Below, piece after piece: positions 43,675-52,865 of a stretch of DNA of 64,000 bases. The notes below the pieces were generated by a model. That model had not been told where the DNA came from. It saw only the letters and a program-made list of their open reading frames with translations, and ran no database searches. A program made the translations under genes and the position numbers. Location: positions 245,274 to 309,273 of the forward strand of contig NZ_BJYD01000017.1 in assembly GCF_007991335.1 (NCBI RefSeq). The letters run 5' to 3'. Numbering within the stretch: position 1 is the first letter of the stretch; every line of letters starts with the position of its first letter. This stretch comes from Halobacillus faecis. Its GTDB lineage: Bacteria > Bacillota > Bacilli > Bacillales > Halobacillaceae.

Positions 43675-43815
43675 TTGACTTTTATTGGTTTCACCTATAT
43701 ATTTTGCACTAAGGAAACTTTTTAAGTGATCTTCAATTATTGTCAACTTTTCTTGGGTTCCCCCATATAGTAAAAGGACTATTTTTTTACCCAAAAAGTT
43801 GCACTGAGGAAAATT
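43675..43815 (+). promoter_or_regulatory. mnt promoter with two MntR-like boxes in a duplicated segment
   Basis: Promoter 1: TTGACT (43675-43680), 17 nt, TATATT (43698-43703), overlapped by box 1 TTTTGCACTAAGGAAACT (43702-43719). A diverged copy follows: CAACTTTTCTTGGGTTCC, TATAGT, and box 2 GTTGCACTGAGGAAAATT (43798-43815). Boxes match the Bacillus MntR site (TTTGC...AGGAAA). MntR with Mn(II) would repress the importer. Confidence 0.6.
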
Positions 43816-43913
43816 AAATGAACGGAACAAATTTTTGTGATAATACGACAAAACCATGAGTATATCTAAACCTTATAGGTAATGGGGAGATTCATCATAA
43901 AGGAGGAGAAAAG

Positions 43914-44654
43914 ATGACGCATGCTGCTCTATCCATCAAAAATCTGCACGTTTCGTACTATGGCAATGAAGCGGTGAAAGAAGTCAGTTTAACCGTGAAT
44001 CCAGGAAATCTCGTTGGGATTATCGGTCCAAATGGCGCTGGGAAATCCACTTTTTTAAAAGCCATGCTGAACTTGATTCCACGGGATAAAGGGGAAATTA
44101 GAATTCTTGGAAAAACGGTGAAAGAAGTGAGGAAAAAAATCGCTTATGTCCCTCAACGGAATGATATCGACTGGGATTTCCCAATCACCGTCCTTGATGC
44201 GGTACTGATCGGCACTTATCCGAATTTGAAATTATTCAAGCGGCCAAAAAAGAAAGATAAAGAATGGGCCATGGAATGTCTACGAAGAGTTGGGATGGAA
44301 GAATTTAGCAAAAGACAAATCGGGGAATTATCCGGTGGTCAACAGCAACGTGTCTTCTTAGCCAGGGCCCTTGCCCAAAAAGCCGAGTTGTTTTTCCTTG
44401 ATGAGCCGTTTGTCGGTGTGGATGTAACGAGTGAAGAAACGATTGTCCGCATTTTAAAAGAACTGTGCTCGCAGGGAAAGACGGTCATTGTCGTCCATCA
44501 TGATTTGAGTAAAGCCAACGATTATTTCAACCAACTCATTCTTTTAAACAAAGAATTGATCGGCTTCGGCTCCGTCCAGGAGGTCTTCCAAACAGAAATC
44601 ATCGAAAAAGCCTACCAAGGACAGTTTGCTTTCATGAAAGAGATAGGAGTGTAA
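43914..44654 (+). CDS. mntB: Manganese ABC importer, ATP-binding protein
   Basis: 246 residues. Walker A GPNGAGKST, Q-loop YVPQRND, signature LSGGQQQR, Walker B LFFLDEP and H-loop VVHHD are all intact. The type is the metal-chelate importer class (MntB/ZnuC/TroB). ATG follows AAAGGAGGAG. It overlaps none, and the permease starts 3 nt after its stop. MntR-like boxes upstream point to manganese rather than zinc. Confidence 0.9.
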   Translation: MTHAALSIKNLHVSYYGNEAVKEVSLTVNPGNLVGIIGPNGAGKSTFLKAMLNLIPRDKGEIRILGKTVKEVRKKIAYVPQRNDIDWDFPITVLDAVLIGTYPNLKLFKRPKKKDKEWAMECLRRVGMEEFSKRQIGELSGGQQQRVFLARALAQKAELFFLDEPFVGVDVTSEETIVRILKELCSQGKTVIVVHHDLSKANDYFNQLILLNKELIGFGSVQEVFQTEIIEKAYQGQFAFMKEIGV

Positions 44655-44657
44655 GTC

Positions 44658-45515
44658 ATGGCTTTTATAGAAGCGGTAATGCAATACGGATTTTTACAAA
44701 AAGCGCTGTTGACGTCGATCATGGTCGGAATCATTTGTGGAGTGGTCGGCTGTTTCATCATTCTAAGAGGAATGGCCCTCATGGGGGACGCCATCTCTCA
44801 TGCCGTCTTACCTGGAGTGGCTATTTCTTATATGTTCGGGATCAATTTCTTTTTTGGCGCCGTTTTTAGTGGTGTCATCACAGCGATTGCCATCGGTTTC
44901 GTCACCCAGAACAGCAGAATCAAACACGATACATCCATCGGTATTATGTTCACAGCGGCCTTCGCAGCAGGAATTATCATCATTACCATGTTGAAAAGCA
45001 GCACGGACCTCTACCACATACTGTTCGGTAATGTTCTCGCCGTCAGAGCCTCTGATATGTGGATCACACTCGGGATCGGTGTTGTCATCCTGGCAGCGGT
45101 GTACCTTTTTTATAAAGAACTCCTGGTCACCTCCTTCGATGAAACGATGGGAGCTGCTTACGGACTGCCCGTACGACTCATTCATTATTTCCTGATGACC
45201 CTTCTTACAATGGGGACAGTCGCTTCTTTGCAAACCGTAGGAATTGTTTTAGTTGTTGCGATGTTAATTACCCCGGCCGCCGCTGCCTACCTTTTGACGG
45301 ATCGTTTATGGGTGATGATTTTTCTTGCCTCAGGGATAGGGATTCTATCTTCTGTCATCGGCCTTTATTTCAGTTTCACCTATAACCTGGCTTCAGGAGC
45401 GACGATTGTTATGGCAGCAACAGCAATCTTCATTCTTACCTTCCTGTTCTCACCTAAACACGGATGGTTATGGAAGATGTTGAAAGTCAGAAAGAAAAAA
45501 GCGTCACTTGTTTAA
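44658..45515 (+). CDS. mntC: Manganese ABC importer, permease
   Basis: 285 residues with eight or nine helices. LRGMALMGDAISHAVLPGVA, SFDETMGAAYGLPV and ITPAAAAYLLTDRL are the hallmark stretches of ABC-3 permeases (MntC/MntD/ZnuB). Bacillus subtilis has two permeases in this operon; only one is present here, so it should act as a homodimer. Start 3 nt after the ATPase gene. Confidence 0.9.
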   Translation: MAFIEAVMQYGFLQKALLTSIMVGIICGVVGCFIILRGMALMGDAISHAVLPGVAISYMFGINFFFGAVFSGVITAIAIGFVTQNSRIKHDTSIGIMFTAAFAAGIIIITMLKSSTDLYHILFGNVLAVRASDMWITLGIGVVILAAVYLFYKELLVTSFDETMGAAYGLPVRLIHYFLMTLLTMGTVASLQTVGIVLVVAMLITPAAAAYLLTDRLWVMIFLASGIGILSSVIGLYFSFTYNLASGATIVMAATAIFILTFLFSPKHGWLWKMLKVRKKKASLV

Positions 45516-45552
45516 TAAACATTCATTTAGATAAAAAAGAGGAGGAATTATC

Positions 45553-46497
45553 ATGATTAAGAAAAAGTTTTTATTGTTAGCAGCTACCCTATTCAGCCTG
45601 CTTCTTCTTGCGGCCTGCGGTGGCGAGGAAGCGAACGGAAACACGGAACAAGAGGATGGAAAAGTCCAAGTCGTAACGACGTACTCCATCGTATATGACA
45701 TTGTAAAAAACGTTGGCGGTGATCTAGTCGACATTCACAGCTTAGCACCTATTGGATCCAATCCTCACGAGTATGACCCGCTGCCGGAAGACGTGAAAAA
45801 AACTACGGATGCAGATGCTGTATTCTATAACGGCTTAAACCTTGAAGCAGGAAACGCCTGGTTCGACAAATTGATGGAAACCGCAGGAAAAGACGGCGAA
45901 GATGCACCCGTTTTCCTCATGAGCGATGATGTAGAAGCTATGTACTTAACATCAGAAGGAAATGAAGGAGAAGAAGATCCTCACGCATGGCTGGATGTAC
46001 AAAATGGAATCAAATATGCCGAAAATGCAAGAGATGGACTCATCAAAGTCGATCCTGAAAACAAAGAAGTCTATGAAGAGAATGCTGAGGAATACATCGC
46101 CAAACTACAAGCATTACACGATAAGGCCGTTGAACAATTCAATCAAATCCCTGAAGAAGAACGTGTACTTGTGACAAGTGAAGGAGCGTTCAAATACTTC
46201 AGTGACGCTTATGGATTCCAAGCCGAATACATTTGGGAGATTAACCAGGAAAATCAAGGGACCCCCGAACAAATCACAAGAATTGTAGATATCATCAATG
46301 AAAAACAAATCACAGGATTGTTCCTTGAGACGAGTATCGATGCGCGCAGTATGGAAGCCGTATCTGAAGAAACTGGTGTTCCAATCATGGGCGACGTTTT
46401 CACAGATTCTTTAGCTGAACCAGGCGAAGAAGGCGATACGTACATTTCCATGATGGAGTCCAATATCAATACAATTAAAGAAGGATTGAGTAAATAA
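45553..46497 (+). CDS. mntA: Manganese-binding lipoprotein of the ABC importer
   Basis: 314 residues. Lipobox LLLAACG, then a cluster A-I binding protein. Likely metal ligands: His in GSNPHEYDPLPED, His in EEDPHAWLDVQNG, Glu in VTSEGAFKYFSDAYG, and Asp in GDVFTDSLAEPG. A Glu and Asp pair with two His is typical of Mn-binding rather than Zn-binding members, which usually have a His-rich loop; none is present. RBS GAGGAGG, 37 nt after the permease gene. Third gene of mntB-mntC-mntA. Confidence 0.9.
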   Translation: MIKKKFLLLAATLFSLLLLAACGGEEANGNTEQEDGKVQVVTTYSIVYDIVKNVGGDLVDIHSLAPIGSNPHEYDPLPEDVKKTTDADAVFYNGLNLEAGNAWFDKLMETAGKDGEDAPVFLMSDDVEAMYLTSEGNEGEEDPHAWLDVQNGIKYAENARDGLIKVDPENKEVYEENAEEYIAKLQALHDKAVEQFNQIPEEERVLVTSEGAFKYFSDAYGFQAEYIWEINQENQGTPEQITRIVDIINEKQITGLFLETSIDARSMEAVSEETGVPIMGDVFTDSLAEPGEEGDTYISMMESNINTIKEGLSK

Positions 46498-46505
46498 TTC
46501 AAAAA

Positions 46506-46538
46506 GCTGCCTGCATGACATCATGTTGGCAGTTTTTT
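46506..46538 (+). terminator. Terminator of the mnt operon
   Basis: Arms CTGCC...CATG and CATG...GGCAG followed by TTTTTTTA. Confidence 0.7.
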
Positions 46539-46745
46539 TATGTTTTCATCTGGGGTCTTCCCGCGCGCAGATGGTTTCAAATCGGTATTATCCTCCTTCT
46601 ACAAACATGGCTTTTCCAAATCCTCAAACGAAAAAAGCAACCCTCATTACGAAAAGCACCTTAATTTTCGGAGCTCTGTTTGTTTACTTTTGTACGATCC
46701 ATCGTCGTGAAAATTCAAATCATGCAATCTCTTTCTAATGAAAAA

Positions 46746-46775
46746 AGCCTCCACATTTGTAAACATACAGAGGCT
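46746..46775 (-). terminator. Terminator of the NIF3-like gene
   Basis: Minus-strand arms GAGCCTCTGT and ACAAATGTGGAGGCT-type pairing (core AGCCTC/GAGGCT), followed by TTTTTTC. Confidence 0.6.
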
Positions 46776-46781
46776 CTCCTG

Positions 46782-47132
46782 CTATTGCTGCTTTCTTGCT
46801 TCTCTTTCCTCCGAAACTTGAATGACGGGTTCATCCCACGGGTGATTTGGATAAATCCCGTCCTCAATCACCCTTCTTAATAGGGCTTCATCCTTTGGAA
46901 TAGAAAATTCGATCCGAAGCGAAGTGAGGGTCGTTTTTTCTCCTGCCTCCCCCTCTGCAGGAACGGATTCTTCCCCTGGTACAAACTGCTCCATTCCATC
47001 TCTCGACTGCCACATCACGTTCTTGTAATTTCCTACTCTCAAATCATCAATGCTCAGTACTCCCTGGACCACTGCATCCACATATTCTGGAATTACAAAC
47101 GTTTTAATGCGATAGATATCCACTAATTCCAT
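46782..47132 (-). CDS. Small NIF3/YqfO-C-like protein
   Basis: 116 residues from the ATG at 47132, after GGAAGGTG; longer upstream frames lack a site. IPEYVDAVVQGVLSIDDLRV, YKNVMWQSRDGMEQF, LRIEFSIPKDEALLRRVIED and YPNHPWDEPVIQV form a conserved short domain related to the CutA-like insert of NIF3/YqfO proteins. Function unknown; metal-ion or nucleotide binding has been suggested for relatives. Single gene. Confidence 0.65.
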   Translation of the reverse strand: MELVDIYRIKTFVIPEYVDAVVQGVLSIDDLRVGNYKNVMWQSRDGMEQFVPGEESVPAEGEAGEKTTLTSLRIEFSIPKDEALLRRVIEDGIYPNHPWDEPVIQVSEEREARKQQ

Positions 47133-47280
47133 CTGACACACCTTCCTGAATAATGATTTCATGTATAGTATCTTCCATGGTGAAGAACTTACCCTGTCCT
47201 TAAAGAAGCTTGAATAGAGGTGCAACCTTTCCTATTCTTAACCGTATGAAAAAGTATTACTAAAAAAAGGAGCTCATCGA

Positions 47281-47739
47281 ATGACGACTTTACGCAGAAT
47301 GACCAAAGAAGAATTTGTGCAATACAATGATTTTTCCATTGTTGCCTATGCAAAGGAAAAAGTGGCTGCGGGAAATTGGACAGAGGAAGAAGCGCTTGAA
47401 AAAGCGAAAACAACCCATGCCGAATTGCTTCCTGATGGAAGACATACTGCCAATCATTTTCTTTATACCATCCTTAATGAAGAGCGCGAAAATGTAGGGT
47501 CCTTGTGGATTTGTAAACAATCCACAGAGAAAGCCTTCATCTATGACATCCGAGTTTCAGATGACCATCAAGGTCAAGGACATGGCAAGAAAGCGATGAG
47601 ACTGGCAGAAGAGGAAGCCAGGAAAATCGGGGTGCAGAAGATTGGCCTTCATGTCTTTGGCCATAACACGGTGGCAAGAAAATTGTATGAGAACCTGTCC
47701 TATAAAACGACAAACGTAAAGATGGAAAAAGACATCTAA
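47281..47739 (+). CDS. GNAT acetyltransferase (YycN-like)
   Basis: 152 residues. The acetyl-CoA loop is IRVSDDHQGQGHGKKAMRLA (consensus Q/R-x-x-G-x-G/A). KIGLHVFGHNTVARKLYENL matches the C-terminal strand and helix. The N-terminal MTKEEFVQYNDFSIVAYAKE and the length resemble Bacillus YycN. Substrate unknown. Clear RBS AAAGGAG. Shares a bidirectional terminator with the next gene. Confidence 0.85.
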   Translation: MTTLRRMTKEEFVQYNDFSIVAYAKEKVAAGNWTEEEALEKAKTTHAELLPDGRHTANHFLYTILNEERENVGSLWICKQSTEKAFIYDIRVSDDHQGQGHGKKAMRLAEEEARKIGVQKIGLHVFGHNTVARKLYENLSYKTTNVKMEKDI

Positions 47740-47763
47740 CTGGAAATCTTTTTAACCTCACAT

Positions 47764-47791
47764 AAAAAGAACCCTTTCTAAAGGGTTCTTT
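47764..47791. terminator. Bidirectional terminator
   Basis: Arms AAAGAACCCTTT and AAAGGGTTCTTT with a 2-nt loop region, T-rich after. Confidence 0.75.
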
Positions 47792-47796
47792 CCTCA

Positions 47797-48192
47797 CTAT
47801 TTTGCATTTTCATCCGGTTGATGCACCCCAAAAATGTTTCCTTCCGTATCCAGGTAGTACCCCTGCCAAGCCATACCAGGAAGTGCGTATTTAGGCAAAG
47901 CGACCTTGCCCCCATGATCAAGGATCTTAGCTTCAATCGCATCGTAGTCTTCTACTCCCACTGTACAAGCATAGGCATTCAACGCCTGATTCAATTCTGG
48001 CGGTGCACTTTTTCGTTGCATTAAAGCACCGTTGATTCCAAGCTGATCCTCTGCCCCTGTCACCACTCCGAAATAAGGCATTCCTGCGTACTCACTCCAG
48101 TCTTCGAATCTCCAATCAAAGACCTTTCCGTAAAAATTCTTTGCTCGTTCCATGTCATCCACATGAACTTCAAAATGCACAACTCTCCCCAT
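47797..48192 (-). CDS. VOC-family protein
   Basis: 131 residues from the ATG at 48192; two other starts lie within 9 nt and are closer to the AGGTGG site than optimal. A single VOC domain: VVHFEVHVDDMERAKNFYGK, FGVVTGAEDQLGINGALMQR and YYLDTEGNIFGVHQPDE. Similar to glyoxalase-like proteins without assigned chemistry. Single gene, about 300 nt from the lta synthase. Confidence 0.7.
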   Translation of the reverse strand: MGRVVHFEVHVDDMERAKNFYGKVFDWRFEDWSEYAGMPYFGVVTGAEDQLGINGALMQRKSAPPELNQALNAYACTVGVEDYDAIEAKILDHGGKVALPKYALPGMAWQGYYLDTEGNIFGVHQPDENAK

Positions 48193-48489
48193 CATTTCCA
48201 CCTGCTTTTCTTAGATTTTGTTCAACACTTAAGAACCTTTATGCTTACATATTCGCCTAACGACCATCCACTCCTTCTTGTTTTTCTACGACCACTTTTA
48301 AAATATATGGCAGAATTCTTGAATGCTCAGTTCCTAGACATTTTCGAGGTTCGTTCCCCCGTTTGGCTTAGGGATGGTGGGGAAGCGAGTCCTTCCCTAA
48401 GCCCCATCCACTCAACAAAATCCCGAAAACTAAGTCTTTAAGTAAAAGGAGCTTATCTGTAAGAAGAATAGTTGTTCAGAATAAAAAAA
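48193..48489. other. Gap upstream of the VOC gene with a strong inverted repeat
   Basis: No gene is supported. GGCTTAGGGA (48365-48374) pairs with TCCCTAAGCC (48394-48403); an alternative pairing GGATGG/CCATCC uses 48372-48377 and 48404-48409, so two folds compete. It lies about 175-210 nt upstream of the VOC gene on the minus strand and has no T run, so it is not a plain terminator. Could be a structured leader. Confidence 0.35.
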
Positions 48490-48520
48490 CTTGCAGAGAA
48501 ACGAGTGGTTTCTCTGCAAG
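48490..48520 (-). terminator. Terminator of the lta synthase gene
   Basis: Arms CTTGCAGAGAAAC and GTTTCTCTGCAAG, then TTTTTTTATT on the minus strand. Confidence 0.85.
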
Positions 48521-48528
48521 CTGGTTCA

Positions 48529-50439
48529 CTATTTCTTATCGCTTGAAGAATCTTTTTCTTCAATCATTTCTATTTCATCAAGGTAACGAAGTAAATCTCC
48601 GTACACGACGGAATCAGATAAGGCTAGCTCTTCTTCTGCCTGCTTGAAGCCAGGCGCGCAAGCCTCTCCTTCTACCGGATCTCCTGATTCTCTCTCATAA
48701 CAGTTCCCATTCACACCGACATACTTTTCGTTTGCGAAGTTCCCATCTCGTGTGATCATCATTTCGCGACGATCTTCACTGAAGAGGTCCTGTCCGAATT
48801 GAACTGGGTTTTTATCATCCACGCCTAAAAGATTCATAAGTGTCGGGCGTAGATCGACTTGACCACCAACGGTGTCGTTTTCCTGCGGGTTGATGCCTTC
48901 TCCTAGGATAAGAAGCGGCACACGCTGCAATTGGAACTGCTCGTAATCATTGATGTCTTTATCAAGATACTCCCCCATCGCTTGCTTATGGTTTTCGGAA
49001 ATACCGAAGTGATCCCCATAGATTACAAGAATCGTATCATCATAAAGCTCGGATTTCTTGAACTCTTCGACGAACTGTTTCAAAGCTTCGTCCTGATAAC
49101 GAATCGTCTGGAAATAACGGTTCAGAGTTTCACTGGACGTATTTCCTTCTTCGATCAACTTCTTATCTTCTGGCAATGTGAACGGATGGTGGTTCGTCAG
49201 CGTAATCATTTTGTTGTAGAAAGGCTGCTCCATCTGTTCCATTTTATCCAAGGAGTCACTGAAGAAATACTCATCCAGATAGCCCCAACCATAGGACTTC
49301 TCTTCGGTTACGTCATAATCTTTCTTAGAGAAATATTCATCATAACCGAGAGAATCATACATGACGTTACGGTTCCAGAATGTTTCATCATTGGCGTGCA
49401 TTGTTGAGGTAAAGTACCCTTTTTCACCCAGCACCTCAGGGGTCGCTTGGTATTCGTTTCCTGAGTGGGTAAAGAAGGCTGCTCCACGGTTCAGTCCATA
49501 CAATGAATTATCAAGTAAGAACTCAGAGTCGGAGGTACGCCCCTGTTTGACCTGGTGGTAGAAGTTGCTGAAATAAGCCCCTTCCTCTTTCAGGTCGTTG
49601 AAATACGGAGTCAATTCTTCCCCGTTCACCGTATGATCCACAACAAAGGTCTGCGTACTCTCAAGGGACAACGCAATGACGTTTTTCCCTTCGGCTACAC
49701 CTGTCATTTCACTGTTCGGCTCTGTTTTTTGCTCATTAATATAGTTCAAAACAGGAGACAATTCATTACTATCTGCAAACGTCTTCTTCGCTTCTGTCTG
49801 ACCTTGCAGGACGATATCGTAGGCGTGGAAGTTCAGCACACCGATATACTTCACAAGCATGTTGCGGTCAAATGCCCGCTCCAGCAGTTGCGTACGCTCC
49901 GTTGTCGCCCAGCCTAAGTTCACAAGAAACAAAGGAATCGCAATGACAGCCAAAATCAGACCTTCTTTCCTTTTCGGCATAAAACTTTGAAAGCGTTCTG
50001 GTTTCAAATAGAAAAGTAGGAACGCAGCAAGCAATACATCGACAAATAAGAAAATGTCTGTCACAGATAGAATTTTAGTGATACTCCCACCCATGCCTGC
50101 CAAGTTCGCGGCTTGACCTAACATCGGGATGGTCAGGAAGTCACTGTACTCTCTGTAGAACAGAACGTTCACATATAATAGAAGAGAACCAAATATATAC
50201 GTGGCAAGCAGCCCTCTTCGACCTGCCAGCATAATCCCCACTCCGAATAAGAGGAAGATACTGCTCAATGGGTTAAAAGCTAAAATAGCCGCCTCATTGG
50301 CGTTTTCAATATCAAGGGTGAAAATACCGCCTTGAATGAAATACATCTTCGCCCAGAAGATCGCTATCACTGCAGCATAAATCATACTTTTCTTCTTAAA
50401 CGCGGGGTCTTTCATTTTCGTTTTTAATTTTGAAAACAT
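48529..50439 (-). CDS. ltaS: Lipoteichoic acid synthase family protein
   Basis: 636 residues from the ATG at 50439, 7 nt after GGAGG. Five N-terminal helices (residues about 20-190) and an extracellular sulphatase-like domain: NVIALSLESTQTFV with the first metal ligand, QGRTSDSEF with the catalytic Thr, TLTNHHPFTLPE, and IYGDHFGIS. The family transfers glycerol phosphate from phosphatidylglycerol. Bacilli carry several paralogues (LtaS, YfnI, YqgS, YvgJ); which one this is cannot be decided. A disulphide-capable pair, Cys in NGNCYERESG and EACAPG, lies near the C terminus. Confidence 0.85.
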   Translation of the reverse strand: MFSKLKTKMKDPAFKKKSMIYAAVIAIFWAKMYFIQGGIFTLDIENANEAAILAFNPLSSIFLLFGVGIMLAGRRGLLATYIFGSLLLYVNVLFYREYSDFLTIPMLGQAANLAGMGGSITKILSVTDIFLFVDVLLAAFLLFYLKPERFQSFMPKRKEGLILAVIAIPLFLVNLGWATTERTQLLERAFDRNMLVKYIGVLNFHAYDIVLQGQTEAKKTFADSNELSPVLNYINEQKTEPNSEMTGVAEGKNVIALSLESTQTFVVDHTVNGEELTPYFNDLKEEGAYFSNFYHQVKQGRTSDSEFLLDNSLYGLNRGAAFFTHSGNEYQATPEVLGEKGYFTSTMHANDETFWNRNVMYDSLGYDEYFSKKDYDVTEEKSYGWGYLDEYFFSDSLDKMEQMEQPFYNKMITLTNHHPFTLPEDKKLIEEGNTSSETLNRYFQTIRYQDEALKQFVEEFKKSELYDDTILVIYGDHFGISENHKQAMGEYLDKDINDYEQFQLQRVPLLILGEGINPQENDTVGGQVDLRPTLMNLLGVDDKNPVQFGQDLFSEDRREMMITRDGNFANEKYVGVNGNCYERESGDPVEGEACAPGFKQAEEELALSDSVVYGDLLRYLDEIEMIEEKDSSSDKK

Positions 50440-50601
50440 GATCAAACCTCCGTTGATTTAACCTTTATCTATTTTCATCAGTTTTTCCATCATCAAGTCT
50501 CGTATACTATCATTTCTTGAAATCATTGTAAATGACGACGAAACTCATCATAACACATGTTCGATATAAATATACCATTATCATAAAACTGTTAAACTCA
50601 T

Positions 50602-50829
50602 TTAAAGACATGACATAACCGTTACATAGAAGTTAAAAAGCAGACAAAAAATCCCACCAACAATGATCAATGGTCGGCAGGATTTCCTAATAAGTTTTAT
50701 AAATCTATTTATTACGCGTTTTACCCATTTAGAAACAAAAGTGAACATGAGAGAAATAATCACCAGGAATGTGCCCACCAACAAATAGAACGGCCGGAGC
50801 ATCTCACGGAATATATAGGACAAAGACAT
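50602..50829 (-). CDS. Small membrane protein
   Basis: 75 residues from the ATG at 50829, which follows a very strong AGGAGGAG site; longer frames upstream are not supported. Two hydrophobic helices (FYLLVGTFLVIISLMFTFV and PLIIVGGIFCLLFNFYV) flank a basic amphipathic stretch SKWVKRVINRFIKLIRKSC. No family recognised. Located 160 nt before ltaS on the same strand without an evident terminator, so co-transcription is possible. Confidence 0.6.
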   Translation of the reverse strand: MSLSYIFREMLRPFYLLVGTFLVIISLMFTFVSKWVKRVINRFIKLIRKSCRPLIIVGGIFCLLFNFYVTVMSCL

Positions 50830-50966
50830 CAGACTCTCCTCCTGAAAATATAAACTGGAAGGTGCACAATTAGGTATAAAGACTCCTCGATGTATTCTCG
50901 TACTCCTACCATTCATTATTTGAACTGTAAAAAAATTCTAAGCGCGCCTTTCCCTTTATAAACATG

Positions 50967-50995
50967 AAAAAACCGCCTGTGCAGACGGTTTTTTT
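50967..50995 (-). terminator. Terminator of the monooxygenase gene
   Basis: Arms AAAAACCG and CGGTTTTT around a 10-nt loop with T runs; it also lies downstream of nothing on the plus strand. Confidence 0.7.
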
Positions 50996-51001
50996 CACAA
51001 C

Positions 51002-52621
51002 TTAACTAAAGAATTGTATGACGGTTTCCAGTGTTTTTTCAAGGTGTGCTGGTGACTCATGAAAAGCTACATGACCATCAGGACGGATTAGAAGAGCATG
51101 CCCTTTGTCCATTCCAAGCTTATTGCCCAAATGCCTGTGCACATCGTAAATGATCGGAAGCTCGCCACCTTCCGTCCTCACCGCTCCTCCTTTAGCAACG
51201 AGGAAAACCTTGATAAGTCCTCCATATTTTTCGTCGACCTTTTCGGCAAAAGCATAGGCCTCATCAATGAATGACTCATCTTGTGCATCTATATAAATGA
51301 AGAAGACGTATCCATACTTCCGGATCAAAGGATACACACTTCTATCGTTGGAACCATCAAAGAATAATAGATGGTCCGGAACACGTTCGCCTGCTCGTAT
51401 GGCTTCCTTAGAAAGAGAAGAGCCTTGTAAGGATTTGTTTTTGGAGGTCTCTTCATATTCGTTATAGATATTGGAAAGGTGATTAGCGATCTTCTTTTGA
51501 ACCCAGTCCTGCGTCAAGGCCGCTTTACCCGCCCAGTTCCGTATTTTACCTTGGGCACCTTGAAGGTCGATGATTTTAAGCATGCGGGAGGTTTCTTTCA
51601 GTACATCCAATCCAATTGGCGCTCGTTCGTGATGGTAGCTGTCGAGGAAAGAATCATCCGCAAGACCTTTAAGCACGAGGTCCATCTTCCAGACGATGTT
51701 CGCTGCATCCTGCAAACCAAGATTCATCCCCTGCCCACCAATCGGGTTATGAATATGCGCCGCATCCCCAACGAAGAACACATTTCCCTTCCTGTAGTTG
51801 GGCACCTGCCGATGGGCGGTCCCAAAATAGGAGAGCCATTTTGGGTTCTCTACTTGGTAAGACTCCGACAATACCGTATTCAAATTCCCCTGCAAATCCT
51901 CTAAAGACAATTCATCTTTGTGAGGAAGCCCTTGTTTGGCTCGATTCATTCCAACGACGCGGTAACTGCCGTCTTTATATGGAAAGAAAGCGACAGCTCC
52001 CCGGTCATTCAGGTGCATATTAATATAAATTTCCTTCAGACCTGGAACATCAACGTCCCCAAGGAAAAACGTGTACCCTTCATCCTCCCCTTCAAAAGGA
52101 ACATTCAAATCCTGACGAACTTTACTATGAGCTCCGTCACAAGCAAGAAGGTATTTGGCAACATACCTCTTAAGCTCCCCGTTTTGTTTTACAGTAACAT
52201 ACACACCCTCATCCGTTTCCATCACTTCCACAACTTCGTGTTCTCTGTTGACCCTCCCCCCTAATGAGGAAAGGTGGTCTTCCAATATACTCTCGGTCTC
52301 ACTCTGAGGAATAATAAGTAGATATGGATATTGACTATCGATATGAAAAAGTTCTACTACAGAGGGATTCTCCCCTCCGAGATGCAACTTGGAACCAGGC
52401 CCCGGATAGCCCTTATTCAAAAATTCCTGATGAACGCCCAGGAGTTCAAACATTTCCAGCGTCCTCGCCTGGATACCAAGAGCTTTCGAAAGCTCTGACG
52501 GACTAGCCCGCTGCTCCAGGCAGATAAAATTCATGCCCCGTTTTTGCAATTCATTGGCAGCCATCAACCCAGCCGGTCCTGCTCCGATAATCAGTACGTC
52601 TGTTTCAATTACAGAAGTCAT
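51002..52621 (-). CDS. FAD-dependent aromatic monooxygenase (PheA/TfdB type)
   Basis: 539 residues. N-terminal FAD fold DVLIIGAGPAGLMAANEL, the DG motif in LLACDGAHSKVRQDL, and the second FAD motif VFFVGDAAHIHNPIGGQGMN. Residues about 400-539 form a thioredoxin-like C-terminal domain (KVFLVAKGGAVRT, ALLIRPDGHVAFH), typical of PHBH-class flavin hydroxylases acting on phenols or polyketides. It uses NAD(P)H and O2 in the cytoplasm. Substrate unknown; single gene. Confidence 0.85.
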   Translation of the reverse strand: MTSVIETDVLIIGAGPAGLMAANELQKRGMNFICLEQRASPSELSKALGIQARTLEMFELLGVHQEFLNKGYPGPGSKLHLGGENPSVVELFHIDSQYPYLLIIPQSETESILEDHLSSLGGRVNREHEVVEVMETDEGVYVTVKQNGELKRYVAKYLLACDGAHSKVRQDLNVPFEGEDEGYTFFLGDVDVPGLKEIYINMHLNDRGAVAFFPYKDGSYRVVGMNRAKQGLPHKDELSLEDLQGNLNTVLSESYQVENPKWLSYFGTAHRQVPNYRKGNVFFVGDAAHIHNPIGGQGMNLGLQDAANIVWKMDLVLKGLADDSFLDSYHHERAPIGLDVLKETSRMLKIIDLQGAQGKIRNWAGKAALTQDWVQKKIANHLSNIYNEYEETSKNKSLQGSSLSKEAIRAGERVPDHLLFFDGSNDRSVYPLIRKYGYVFFIYIDAQDESFIDEAYAFAEKVDEKYGGLIKVFLVAKGGAVRTEGGELPIIYDVHRHLGNKLGMDKGHALLIRPDGHVAFHESPAHLEKTLETVIQFFS

Positions 52622-52814
52622 CTTTCACACCCCTTTCAGCCTAGCTGTGTGGAAAAAGAAGGATTGACTAGAAAATAGATTCTCATTTACTTTACCCCTC
52701 TCCCTCCTACTCAACCATGTATAGACACATTAAGAAGCTTAACTTGCGCTGAACTAGGGTTAGTTTCTTTTGAACACTTTTTAAGAAGCTCCCACTCGTA
52801 CATTACCCCGCAAC

Positions 52815-52849
52815 AAAAAGGCAGCTTGAATGATTTCAAGCTGCCTTTT
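52815..52849. terminator. Terminator
   Basis: Arms AAAAGGCAGCTTGAA and TTCAAGCTGCCTTTT around a 4-nt loop, downstream of the SDR gene. Confidence 0.85.
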
Positions 52850-52865
52850 CAATTCATCTATTCAT

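Noticed and set aside
46611..46738. Possible 42-residue membrane peptide downstream of mntA
   Set aside because: No ribosome site before the ATG, and the hydrophobic stretch is short.
48163..48441. 92-codon plus-strand frame upstream of the VOC gene
   Set aside because: Overlaps the start of the VOC gene on the other strand, with no ribosome site and atypical composition.
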